This document shows positions 50,877-59,625 of a stretch of DNA of 64,000 nt, piece after piece (the stretch's first letter is position 1; each line of letters starts with the position of its first letter). The notes beneath the pieces are model-generated. The model was not told the DNA's origin. It was given only the letters and a program-made list of their open reading frames with translations, and did no database searches. The stretch covers positions 1,116,001-1,180,000 of the forward strand of contig NZ_SWFM01000001.1 in the NCBI RefSeq assembly GCF_005144865.1, given 5' to 3'. Position numbers and translations under genes: made by a program. Origin of the DNA: Guptibacillus hwajinpoensis. Its GTDB lineage: Bacteria; Bacillota; Bacilli; Bacillales; Guptibacillaceae.

Positions 50877-51917
50877 TCACTGAATTTCCTTTCTATCTTT
50901 AGATAATACCTTCACCTCATATGCATCGTTTCGAATGGTACTAGTCTCTTCATCATTTTGAATATATAAATGAATCTCATTTCGAATATTTTGTGCAACC
51001 TTTTCTGCATCGGAATCATTCTGATCTAGTGACGTTTTCATTATAATTTCAAGTGGATATGGGTGAAATGAGTATGCGTAGCCGGTCACAGGAAACTCAT
51101 CTGACTCCATTAATGCTTGACCAATATGACCAATCGCTCCTGTTTTCCCCCAGCGTTTCTCTTGCTCACGAGCGATTTTCTCAACTTGTCGAATGTCTAA
51201 TTCATAAGTTTCACCAAAGCCTTTTGCCACATCCTCCATAAGTTCCTTTAACTGGTCGAGGCGTTCTTCCGATTCTGGTACAATTACGGTCACTCCAACT
51301 CTTTCTGGTGTAATTGAAACATTTACTGGAAACATAAGCTCATACTCTTCGTCATGCAGTCGTTTCGTTAACTCCTTTGATAGATTTCTATCTTTTTGTA
51401 TTGCTTGTTCGATCTCTTGTTGTGTTTGTTCGGATTGATGATTCCTTTCTTTATGAGCAACTACCTCTACTTCATAGCCCTTAAAGCCACCATTTTCTAG
51501 TTGAGTATGAACCTTTTCAGCAAAGTCTTCTGTTGATTTAGGTAATTCATCCAAGTAGATAATGACCGATTTATCTTCGTGATTGATATTAATATCACTT
51601 AGATTCAAGTTGTTTTTTTTAACTATCATATTAATTTGTTGTAATATCTGATTAAATTGTTCCATCTTATGTTCCTCATCCTTAACAAACTGACTAATGT
51701 ATGGAATCTTTGCTAATACATTTACCATAGCCGGAGAGAAAATTGTGCTTAATGCAAGCATAGCAACTACGGTAGCAATTGTTACCCCGGTTACTAAAAT
51801 CTTTCGTGAACTCTTTTTGCGATTGAGTGTGTTCAAACGTTCTAAAACCTGGTGCTGATGACTCTCAGTAAACTCCAGTTTCTTTACTTTATCTGAATAG
51901 CTCCAATTATTCTTCAA
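50877..51917 (-). CDS. Membrane anti-sigma-type partner of the ECF sigma factor (DUF4179/DUF4030-like)
   Basis: 346 residues from TTG 51917 (GGAGGG 7 nt upstream), overlapping the sigma gene end by 11 bp. Soluble N-terminus of about 38 residues, one helix (ILVTGVTIATVVAMLALST), then a long outer part. It repeats a module (DININHEDKSVIIYLDELPKSTEDFAEKVHTQL) reminiscent of DUF4030. Tight coupling to the sigma gene suggests it restrains the sigma factor through its N-terminal part. No zinc-anti-sigma motif is seen. Confidence 0.75.
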   Translation of the reverse strand: MKNNWSYSDKVKKLEFTESHQHQVLERLNTLNRKKSSRKILVTGVTIATVVAMLALSTIFSPAMVNVLAKIPYISQFVKDEEHKMEQFNQILQQINMIVKKNNLNLSDININHEDKSVIIYLDELPKSTEDFAEKVHTQLENGGFKGYEVEVVAHKERNHQSEQTQQEIEQAIQKDRNLSKELTKRLHDEEYELMFPVNVSITPERVGVTVIVPESEERLDQLKELMEDVAKGFGETYELDIRQVEKIAREQEKRWGKTGAIGHIGQALMESDEFPVTGYAYSFHPYPLEIIMKTSLDQNDSDAEKVAQNIRNEIHLYIQNDEETSTIRNDAYEVKVLSKDRKEIQ

Positions 51918-52455
51918 GGATGATCCCTCCCCCGATTTGATCCTTTAAACTATTTCGAGCTCGATGAAGCCTACTTTTTATAGTATTTGGCTTGGCTTTG
52001 ATCACCTCTGAAATCTCATCAATAGACAAATCTTCGTAGTAATAGAAGATAATAACTTCACGCTGCTTCACTGGAAGTTGGAGCACTTTTTCAAAAAGCT
52101 CATTATTCTCTTCTTTCTTAAGAACATGAGTCGAGACGGAATTCACTTCTTTATCACTCTCTGTCTCGATTATCGATTTTGGAAAGAGCTTTCGAAATGA
52201 CCAACTTTTGACGTAATCTTTGCATTGATTAACTGTAATTCGATATAACCACGTCTTATAAGAAGAACGTCTCTCAAAAGTATGTAAGGCATGATAACAA
52301 CGTATAAACACTTCTTGTGAAATATCTTCTGCTAGGTGCTGTTCTTTTACATACGTGTATGCCACTCGAAGCACCATATCACCGTATTCTTCCATTAAAT
52401 ACACCAGGATCTCCCTCTGTGATTGATTCTCTTGTCCTTTTTGTTCCACATGCAT
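51907..52455 (-). CDS. ECF-type RNA polymerase sigma factor
   Basis: 182 residues from ATG 52455 behind GGGGGGGAG. Region 2 is LRVAYTYVKEQHLAEDISQEVFIRCYHALHTF, and region 4 LPVKQREVIIFYYYEDLSIDEISEVIKAKPNTIKSRLHRARNSLK has the helix-turn-helix. It should recognise GGAAC/CGTC-type promoters; one lies just upstream, so it very likely drives its own gene. The signal is not evident. Confidence 0.92.
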   Translation of the reverse strand: MHVEQKGQENQSQREILVYLMEEYGDMVLRVAYTYVKEQHLAEDISQEVFIRCYHALHTFERRSSYKTWLYRITVNQCKDYVKSWSFRKLFPKSIIETESDKEVNSVSTHVLKKEENNELFEKVLQLPVKQREVIIFYYYEDLSIDEISEVIKAKPNTIKSRLHRARNSLKDQIGGGIILEE

Positions 52456-52482
52456 AATCTCCCCCCCTTTTTTGCTATCCAG

Positions 52483-52511
52483 TTAGACGAATTACACCTC
52501 ATTCCCGTTCC
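52483..52511 (-). promoter_or_regulatory. ECF sigma promoter upstream of the sigma gene
   Basis: Minus strand: -35 GGAACG (52506-52511), 16-bp spacer, -10 CGTCTAA (52483-52489). It lies about 30 bp before the sigma start codon, as expected for autoregulation by an ECF sigma factor of the sigma-W/M/X kind. Confidence 0.75.
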
Positions 52512-52554
52512 GTAAAAAATCGAATTTATTTTAATTCGTTTCAATACAAAAATA

Positions 52555-52583
52555 AAAAAACCTCTTTTGAAATGGAGGCTTTT
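52555..52583 (-). terminator. Terminator after the small secreted-protein gene
   Basis: Minus strand: AAGCCTC - 10-nt loop - GAGGTTT running into TTTTATTTTTG. It isolates the sigma promoter from upstream transcription. Confidence 0.6.
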
Positions 52584-52623
52584 TAGGTAGATACTAGAAG
52601 TCAATCTTCAATATATAAATTGT

Positions 52624-53016
52624 TTATTTCATAATTTCACCATCTTCATTAGTAACATAAATTTCATACGTATCAATATTAGATAACGTTTTAAGCTCAT
52701 CCGACTTCATTATTTCAGCTACTGTTTTTTCTATATCGTTTTTTAAATCCTCAGCATTTTTGTCAGAACTTTTAATTGAAGTTTGAATCGTCACTGATTC
52801 TTGATAATTAGTATGAATATCTCCCACTACATCATTATCTTTAAGAGCCTCCTTAACGTTCATCGTAATGAGCGTCATTTCCCTACTAACCATTTCACGG
52901 TCCATCATGTGCTGCCCCTCAGGTAGAGTTGCTTTTTCGGAATTATAATTTATAACAAGGAACACACCAATAGCTACACAACAAATTATCATAAAGCCAA
53001 TAACTACCTTTTTCAA
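52624..53016 (-). CDS. Membrane-anchored protein with a DUF4030-like domain
   Basis: 130 residues from TTG 53016 (GGAGG 8 nt upstream; a GTG three codons earlier overlaps it). One N-terminal anchor (about 5-24), then an outer domain: MNVKEALKDNDVVGDIHTNY, VTIQTSIKSSDKNAEDLKND and NIDTYEIYVTNEDGEIMK. Its outer domain resembles that of the anti-sigma partner at 50877, so the two may respond to the same envelope signal (inference). Confidence 0.6.
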   Translation of the reverse strand: MKKVVIGFMIICCVAIGVFLVINYNSEKATLPEGQHMMDREMVSREMTLITMNVKEALKDNDVVGDIHTNYQESVTIQTSIKSSDKNAEDLKNDIEKTVAEIMKSDELKTLSNIDTYEIYVTNEDGEIMK

Positions 53017-53209
53017 TTTAAACACCTCCTATTAGAAGGTATGTCCATGATGTACCGGTATGTTATCGATCTATTTCTCCTTTTGAAAAATCTATGCTTC
53101 ACCGTCCCTTTCGGCTTAGAAAAACAATCGGATGTTAGTTATCAAGGAATAATGGGAACAGTATAGGTGGATGTCATTTTGTACATTAGAATTAAAAGGA
53201 GTGGATAAC

Positions 53210-54100
53210 ATGAACAATAGTCAATTCGACAAAATTAAGAATGGAAAAGGTTTTATTGCAGCGCTAGACCAAAGCGGTGGTAGTACACCTAAAGCTCTAT
53301 CAGAGTATGGCGTGCCTGAAGATGCCTATTCTAATGAAGAAGAGATGTTTGATCGTGTACACCAAATGCGTACTAGAATCGTTACATCTCCTGCATTTAA
53401 TGCAGAACAGATTCTTGGCGCTATCCTATTCGAGCAAACAATGGATCGCAAAATTGAAGGGAAATATACAGCAGATTATCTTGCCGATAAAGGCATCGTT
53501 CCTTTCTTAAAGGTCGACAAAGGATTAGCTGAACAAGAAAATGGTGTGCAGCTTATGAAGCCAATTTCTGATCTGGATGAGACGCTTCGCCGTGCCAACG
53601 AGCGAAAGATCTTTGGTACTAAGATGCGCTCTGTCATTCATGAGCCAAACACAAGCGGAATCAAAGCTGTAGTAGATCAGCAATTTGAAGTTGGAAAACG
53701 CATTGTGAATTCAGATTTGATGCCTATCATCGAACCAGAAGTTAACATTAACAGCAAAAACAAAGAACAATCCGAAGAAATTCTGCGTGATGAAATCATT
53801 AAACATCTGAATGAGTTATCAGAAAATGAAAATGTAATGCTGAAGCTGTCAATTCCAACGAAAGCAAATGCTTATAAAGAATTGATCGAGCATCCACGCG
53901 TTGTACGCGTTGTTGCACTATCTGGTGGTTACTCTCGCGACGAAGCAAATGAGAAGTTGAAAGAAAATTATGGTCTTATTGCAAGCTTCTCAAGAGCACT
54001 TGCTGCTGACTTAAATGCTAATCAATCTGATCAAGAGTTTAACGAGGCACTGAAGAGTGCTGTAGATAGCATTTATGATGCTTCTGTTAATAAGAAATAA
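53210..54100 (+). CDS. fda: Class I fructose-bisphosphate aldolase
   Basis: 296 residues from ATG 53210 (AAAAGGAG 8 nt upstream). Near-complete agreement with the staphylococcal class I aldolase type: [81 protein letters not shown] (Schiff-base Lys), [10 protein letters not shown]. It splits or forms fructose-1,6-bisphosphate in the cytoplasm. It sits close to class III fructose-bisphosphatase, which suits gluconeogenesis. Confidence 0.95.
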   Translation: MNNSQFDKIKNGKGFIAALDQSGGSTPKALSEYGVPEDAYSNEEEMFDRVHQMRTRIVTSPAFNAEQILGAILFEQTMDRKIEGKYTADYLADKGIVPFLKVDKGLAEQENGVQLMKPISDLDETLRRANERKIFGTKMRSVIHEPNTSGIKAVVDQQFEVGKRIVNSDLMPIIEPEVNINSKNKEQSEEILRDEIIKHLNELSENENVMLKLSIPTKANAYKELIEHPRVVRVVALSGGYSRDEANEKLKENYGLIASFSRALAADLNANQSDQEFNEALKSAVDSIYDASVNKK

Positions 54101-54124
54101 TTTGATATAATTAAACAACAGAAA

Positions 54125-54150
54125 GAGCTTATCCACCTTTGGATAAGCTC
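54125..54150 (+). terminator. Terminator of the aldolase gene
   Basis: GAGCTTATCC - ACCTTT - GGATAAGCTC followed by CCTTTGTTT, 24 bp after the stop. Confidence 0.7.
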
Positions 54151-54218
54151 CCTTTGTTTATATATTTAATTATGTTACAGTGCTGAATACTAATTTACTT
54201 ATAAAAATTAAGAGTGAC

Positions 54219-54665
54219 TTATCTTCTTCTGTTAATCAGTAGTTCAAACCCATAAATGATAAACGAAAAACTAAAATATGCTAAAAAAACATGGATACGT
54301 TTAAAATTAATTAACTTAAAAATTTTTGCCTTTTCTAATACATAACTGAAAACGAAAGCAAAAAATCCATCGATTACTAAATTCATTATAATAAAACGTT
54401 TTAAATGACCAAAAGTAAAGTGAAATACCCATAATGTTCCTATAAAAAACGGACCCATGATAAAGCTAATATCGTTAAATACCTTAGTCTTCAAACCGCC
54501 ATCTACCCTCCACCATTTATAAGGAACTGCTAAGGCACTCATCCCACCAACAAGAATCGATGCCAAAATAGCCACTGGCAAATATCTTATGAAAGAACGT
54601 TTCGGATAGAAAACTATTGAAATCCATGGAAGAATAAGTTGAGTTAATCTAAGAAAATTAGCCAT
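54219..54665 (-). CDS. Multi-pass membrane protein, possibly CBO0543-like
   Basis: 148 residues from ATG 54665 (AAGGGG 8 nt upstream; a TTG directly before is less likely). Four to five helices, with YPKRSFIRYLPVAILASILVGG and LNINRRR-type basic end. It shares the general layout of the CBO0543 family but fewer signatures. Between two central carbon genes without apparent link. Confidence 0.6.
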   Translation of the reverse strand: MANFLRLTQLILPWISIVFYPKRSFIRYLPVAILASILVGGMSALAVPYKWWRVDGGLKTKVFNDISFIMGPFFIGTLWVFHFTFGHLKRFIIMNLVIDGFFAFVFSYVLEKAKIFKLINFKRIHVFLAYFSFSFIIYGFELLINRRR

Positions 54666-54754
54666 CAAGTGAACCCCTTTTCTCTTTACTCTTCCATGAA
54701 CAATGCTATTTTATTTAAAAAAATGGAAATTACTCTTATTGGTCCCATCGAGAA

Positions 54755-56689
54755 TTAATTGATATAGCGATATTCCATTAAACTATTTAAAATGTGGACT
54801 TCCTGCAATAATTCTTCTCCTACATTTGTTTCCTGAACCTTTTTTCTCTCTAATTCTTTATCGACCAATCTTTTTACTGATAACACATCAGCTCCATTTA
54901 GAAGAACTTCTGCTTTTGAATTGAACTGTTTATGGGCAACAAGTTGCATGCCGTAGGAGTTAAATAATAGCGTATACCCAGCAATACCCGTTGTTGATTG
55001 ATAAGCTTTGGAAAATCCTCCATCGATGACAATCATTTTCCCATTTGCCTTTATTGGATTTTCTCCGTCAATTTCTTTAACAGGTGTATGGCCATTAATA
55101 ATATGACCTTGATCTGGATTAAGATCAAAATCTGTTAGGATTTTACGACAAGTATCCTCATCTTCACGTAAGTGGTAGTAAGGATTCTTTTTCTCTTTAT
55201 GGCTTGCCTTATCTTTGATGAAATATCTCTCAAAGGTTGTCATCTCTCTTTTCCCGAATAAGGATGAATACTCTCCTGTCCATAAATACCAAACCATATC
55301 TGTCGCAAGATCATCTGTCTCTTCAGGATGTGCAAATGCATGCCTTAAATAATGTTCAAAAACATCCAATAGATCACGACCTGCATAAGATTTATTTTCG
55401 ATCATCATCTTTTCCATCTTTCCTTTTTCATCTAAAGGAATACATCCATGAATTAATAAGTTTCCGTTGTATTTTAAATAAAGGCTCCCTTTTCTCATGA
55501 GAAAATTCATATGTCTCGCAAGCTTTTCTGAATGTTGAAGAGAAAATAACAGTTTGTCCATCACTTCCTCTTCTTCCTCTAATAGCTGATCAGGTTGTTC
55601 AGGATTAACCGTTGCAAAGCAGGTGTCTTCAAGTTGATACGTTTTACCATGAATCGTTATGCTGTTTTCATCATAATCAATCTTTTCAAGCAAAAGTCTT
55701 TCTGACATATTAAAGTACGAGCGTCTTTTAATAATCGGACTTTCGAGTTTGAATTGAATCATTGCAATGGCTTGATGAATTTTGGTGCTTTGTACGATTT
55801 CATGATCCGATTGTTTCTCGTCTGATTGTAATTTTGGTCTAAATGCTGGATTGTCATCATAGTATTTCTCCGCAAGATTGAGAAGTGGTCTAAGATTGAT
55901 TCCATACACATCTTCAATAATCTCCAAATTGTTGTACCTTGCGCATATACGTATAATATTAGCGAGACAAACCTTTGATCCAGCAAAGGCTCCTATCCAT
56001 AAGACATCATGATTCCCCCACTGAATATCAACGGAGTGGTAATTGATGAGCGTCTCCATAATTTTATCTGGTTCAGGTCCTCGATCATAAATATCTCCCA
56101 CTACATGCAGATGATCAACAACCAATCTTTGAGTCGTATAAGCAAGACCTGTAATGAGCTTATCAGCTTGACCGAGGGAAATAATTTGCTGGAGAATTTT
56201 TTTATAATAAGGTTCCTTATTCTTAAGATCATCGTCTGTTTTGTATAATAGTTCTTCTATCACATAAACAAACTGAGTAGGTAAAGCTTTACGTAATTTC
56301 GAGCGTGTATATTTGGAAGAAGCATAAGAAACGAGCTTAAGCATCCGCTCAATGATTTGTTTGTACCACTGGTATAAATCTTTCTCATTGTCAAAAGCAT
56401 TTTTAATTAACGTTATTTTTTCTTCTGGGTAATAAACCAATGTCGCAAATTCATTAATTTCTTTATCAGATAATACATCTTTAAATAGATCTGTAATCTT
56501 CTCTTTCACTTTCCCCGAACCATTTCGTAACACATGTTGAAAAGCTTGATATTCCCCATGCAAATCACTTACAAAATGCTCTGTTCCTTTTGGTAGATTA
56601 AGAATGGCTTTAAGGTTGATTATTTCAGTGACTACTTTTTCTTCACTATCATATTTTTGGGCTAGTAAATCTAAGTATTTTGTATTCAA
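54755..56689 (-). CDS. fbp: Class III fructose-1,6-bisphosphatase
   Basis: 644 residues from TTG 56689 (GGGG 10 nt upstream); the frame runs to 56716 without a site. Matches Bacillus subtilis Fbp throughout: [20 protein letters not shown] near the start, [52 protein letters not shown] (metallophosphatase motifs), then [20 protein letters not shown]. Removes the 1-phosphate of fructose-1,6-bisphosphate, for gluconeogenesis; needs Mn. Lacks the N-terminal 20-odd residues of the subtilis protein. Confidence 0.95.
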   Translation of the reverse strand: MNTKYLDLLAQKYDSEEKVVTEIINLKAILNLPKGTEHFVSDLHGEYQAFQHVLRNGSGKVKEKITDLFKDVLSDKEINEFATLVYYPEEKITLIKNAFDNEKDLYQWYKQIIERMLKLVSYASSKYTRSKLRKALPTQFVYVIEELLYKTDDDLKNKEPYYKKILQQIISLGQADKLITGLAYTTQRLVVDHLHVVGDIYDRGPEPDKIMETLINYHSVDIQWGNHDVLWIGAFAGSKVCLANIIRICARYNNLEIIEDVYGINLRPLLNLAEKYYDDNPAFRPKLQSDEKQSDHEIVQSTKIHQAIAMIQFKLESPIIKRRSYFNMSERLLLEKIDYDENSITIHGKTYQLEDTCFATVNPEQPDQLLEEEEEVMDKLLFSLQHSEKLARHMNFLMRKGSLYLKYNGNLLIHGCIPLDEKGKMEKMMIENKSYAGRDLLDVFEHYLRHAFAHPEETDDLATDMVWYLWTGEYSSLFGKREMTTFERYFIKDKASHKEKKNPYYHLREDEDTCRKILTDFDLNPDQGHIINGHTPVKEIDGENPIKANGKMIVIDGGFSKAYQSTTGIAGYTLLFNSYGMQLVAHKQFNSKAEVLLNGADVLSVKRLVDKELERKKVQETNVGEELLQEVHILNSLMEYRYIN

Positions 56690-56832
56690 AATTATGTAAC
56701 CCCTTTCAAAATCCATTACTATTTAAGAGCAAAATAAGTTATAAGTGCTTTCGTAAAGATACTTTCTATTACATATGATCGTATCACATTTTTTTAAATA
56801 AGAGTTGACTCTCGTACGTGTACTATATATAA

Positions 56833-57067
56833 AAAAGACTTGTATAGTAGAGAATGTTGCTATAAAGCGATTGATTTCCGCTCCAGTATGTTCGCTTTCC
56901 GCGGGGCGGGCGCTGAGCCTCCTCGGCGCACAAAACATTGCGCCTGTGGGGTCTCACCTGTCCCGCTAGTCCCGCAGGAGTCGAGCATCCTTCCGCTCCA
57001 ATTAGCTAAGTGTGGTTCTTTATACAAAACTTCTTTCAAAAGCAACAATCTTTTAGAAAGGAGCCTA
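56833..57067 (+). repeat. MITE-like 235-bp repeat family, full copy
   Basis: Same core as the copy at 15495. The left end is eroded (AGACTTGTATAGTAGAGAA instead of the usual GGCTGTTTTCGTAAACA), the right end intact (AACAATCTTTTAGAAAGGAG). Confidence 0.82.
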
Positions 57068-57135
57068 TTAATAAGACAATCAACACATTTAACTTCTAAA
57101 AATTACTATTATCTTAATCATTCCTCATAAAAAAA

Positions 57136-57158
57136 CACTTACCTCTAACAGGTAAGTG
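57136..57158 (-). terminator. Terminator of the siderophore operon
   Basis: CACTTACCT - GTTAG - AGGTAAGTG on the minus strand followed by TTTTTTTATGAGG, 14 bp beyond the decarboxylase stop. Confidence 0.75.
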
Positions 57159-57171
57159 CGGTTTTAAACCT

Positions 57172-58374
57172 TTAAATATAGACATGTTCTGGATGTGGAT
57201 GGCTGAGGAAGTCATGATGGGAAATGGTCCATCCGTAAGCGCCTGCGTATTCAAAAATGAGTACATCCCCAGCTCTCAGTTGCTTCATAAACTCCTTGCG
57301 TACAAGAACATCATTAGGAGTACACAATTCCCCAGCAACAGTAACAGCTGCATGAAGGATTTCTGGCCGCTCAAACGGGTAATCCCATTCTTCAATCGGA
57401 TGAATTCGAAACGGCTGACTGATTTTCCATGCAGCAGGAAAGCGGAGATGATGGGATCCACCACGGATAATAGCGAAGTGTTCACTATGATTCGTTTTCA
57501 CATCCAATACTTCCGCAACATAAGACCCACATTCTGCGGTTAAGTATCGCCCGATCTCAAGAAATAACGTGAGATTCTCATCTTTATAGGTGGTCTCACA
57601 TGCTGCCAATCCATTAGCAAGCATATCCCAGTCAAATGGTTCATCAGGGTTCCAGTAGTTGATTCCAACCCCACCACCAATGTCGATAATCGGCGTATTC
57701 AACTCGTACTCATCTCGCCAAGCTAGTGATTTTTCGATGCACATTTCTACAAATCGCACATGTGCTTGTGCATCTAAATTATTGGACATAGCGTGAAAAT
57801 GAAAACCTTTTACATCAATATGCTCTAGCTCCATTGCTTTTTCAATGAGTTCTGGTAGATCCCGTTCATCTACGCCAAACTGACTGGGTACGCCAGACAT
57901 TCTGATATTGCTTTCTGAAACATTCTCACTTAAATTAACTCTGAGAAGAACAGGTAGGATCAACTCGTTTTGTTCCGCGATATAATTCATTCGATTTAAT
58001 TCATGGAAGCTCTCTACGTTTAGATAGTCTACGTTGTGATCCAATGCTTTTTCGATTTCACTATCTTTTTTACCAGGTCCTCCGAACAACATCGGTTTAT
58101 CTGAAACGTTGCTTACTTTACCGATTTCACCAATGGAAGCTACTTCAAAGCCATCAACTATCGGATCAAGCGTATTAAGCAGCTCCTCAGCTGGATTTGC
58201 TTTAACCGCATAGTAGAAACGACAAAAGGACGGTAAGCTTTTTTTAATCGATTCTGCATGTTGCTTAAGTCGTTCAAGATCATAAACATAAGCACAGATT
58301 GGCTCTAAGTCCTGGCCACTTTTTCTTTGTTGAATGTATGTTTCGACAGCACTTTTCTTTTCAATAGTTTCCAT
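57172..58374 (-). CDS. PLP-dependent decarboxylase of the siderophore operon (SbnH-like, fold type III)
   Basis: 400 residues from ATG 58374. A fold-type III (LysA/ornithine decarboxylase) enzyme: PLP lysine at residue 58 (FYYAVKANPAEE), the His of HFHAMSNN, the glycine-rich IDIGGGVGIN, and the C-terminal EYAGAYGWTISHHDFLSH. The usual CExxD is replaced by LCTPNDVL. In the staphyloferrin B pathway, SbnH decarboxylates a citryl-diaminopropionyl intermediate to an ethylenediamine; here it may make or trim the diamine part. Last gene of the operon. Confidence 0.85.
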   Translation of the reverse strand: METIEKKSAVETYIQQRKSGQDLEPICAYVYDLERLKQHAESIKKSLPSFCRFYYAVKANPAEELLNTLDPIVDGFEVASIGEIGKVSNVSDKPMLFGGPGKKDSEIEKALDHNVDYLNVESFHELNRMNYIAEQNELILPVLLRVNLSENVSESNIRMSGVPSQFGVDERDLPELIEKAMELEHIDVKGFHFHAMSNNLDAQAHVRFVEMCIEKSLAWRDEYELNTPIIDIGGGVGINYWNPDEPFDWDMLANGLAACETTYKDENLTLFLEIGRYLTAECGSYVAEVLDVKTNHSEHFAIIRGGSHHLRFPAAWKISQPFRIHPIEEWDYPFERPEILHAAVTVAGELCTPNDVLVRKEFMKQLRAGDVLIFEYAGAYGWTISHHDFLSHPHPEHVYI

Positions 58375-58389
58375 GACGTTGCCTCCACC

Positions 58390-59625
58390 TTATGTATTCC
58401 ATAGTTCCGGACGTCTCCAAACAAGAAGAAGTGTCGTGAAAAAGCAGCCGAAACCCATAAATAAACCCGCTATGAGTGTACCAAAATGACCAGCAATTAC
58501 TCCAATTATAAGGGCTCCTAGCGGAATATAAGCGCGATCCATTAAAGCAATGCTTAACACTCTTCCACGTAAAGCCTGTGTGACTTGCATCTGAAGTGTG
58601 ATCCTGCTTGTCGTCCGATACAATTGACTCGTAAAACCTACACTTAGCATTAGCATAAGTGATAATAAATAACTTCCATTAAATAGAATAAATAACCCAA
58701 GAAACAATCCGAACCCAAGGGCAGAAAGTATTAAGACTTTTCCTTGATAACGCGGTTGATTTAAAGAAAGTACTAACGTGGCGATGATTGCGCCAATGGA
58801 AGAAATGGATAGTAACAAACCAAAACCATCAGGTCCCATCCCCATCAACTCTTCAGCAAACAGCGGAAGCATTGTTGTATATGGGAAGCCAAAAATCATT
58901 GGTGCGATCGCGAATAATAAAATCGTAACAATCAGGCGGTTTTCCTTCATATAATGGAACGTTTCTTTCAAGTCCTCTTTGTTGGTTGCGCGTTGTTTAT
59001 CAATTAAACAAGCAGGCGAATGTGTTTGAATGGGAGCTAGCGAAAATAGCATGATTAGAGTCCCACATGCAATGAATAGAAAGAGTACCGGCGCACTCAC
59101 GGTAAGCAAGAGCCAGCCTGCAAGCGCTGGTCCAATCATACGCGCAAGGTTGATCACTAACGTTTGGAGTGAGATCGCGCTTGGGAGACGGCTTTCATCA
59201 ACCAGGTCGGATAAGAACGCATTTCGAACCGGGACTTCAATGGTCATAAAGAGCGATCTTCCAACTACCGCTATATAAAGTAAGACAACTGAAACCTCAG
59301 CAAACACAAGATAAGCAAGTATAGCAGTGCTGACCATTATGCCAATATAGCTTATCATGAGTATGGCCTTGCGATTATACCGATCGGCTAGTACTCCTGC
59401 CTGTATGCCAAAGAGGAGGATTGGAAGTAACCTACATGCGTTTAGAATCGCAAGAGCGACTGGAGAACCTGTCCATTGATATACAAGCCAGTTCAATAGC
59501 GTAAGGTCCATCCAATCTGTCGTGCGAACAAAGAAACTTCCACCTAGAAAATACCGGAAAGAACGAGATGTTAAAGCCGAATGATCACTGAATGCTAGCC
59601 GTTTTATTCTACTCACTTTCCTCAT
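58390..59625 (-). CDS. MFS exporter of the siderophore operon
   Basis: 411 residues from ATG 59625, overlapping the end of the preceding synthetase by about 17 bp (GTG 59616 is an alternative; the frame is open further upstream). Twelve helices with FVRTTDWMDLTLLNWLVYQ, GVLADRYNRKAILMISYIG and ALRGRVLSIALMDRAYIPLGALI, of the EntS/SbnD/SfaA type. Expected to push the finished siderophore out. Coupled to the NIS synthetase genes. Confidence 0.88.
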   Translation of the reverse strand: MRKVSRIKRLAFSDHSALTSRSFRYFLGGSFFVRTTDWMDLTLLNWLVYQWTGSPVALAILNACRLLPILLFGIQAGVLADRYNRKAILMISYIGIMVSTAILAYLVFAEVSVVLLYIAVVGRSLFMTIEVPVRNAFLSDLVDESRLPSAISLQTLVINLARMIGPALAGWLLLTVSAPVLFLFIACGTLIMLFSLAPIQTHSPACLIDKQRATNKEDLKETFHYMKENRLIVTILLFAIAPMIFGFPYTTMLPLFAEELMGMGPDGFGLLLSISSIGAIIATLVLSLNQPRYQGKVLILSALGFGLFLGLFILFNGSYLLSLMLMLSVGFTSQLYRTTSRITLQMQVTQALRGRVLSIALMDRAYIPLGALIIGVIAGHFGTLIAGLFMGFGCFFTTLLLVWRRPELWNT

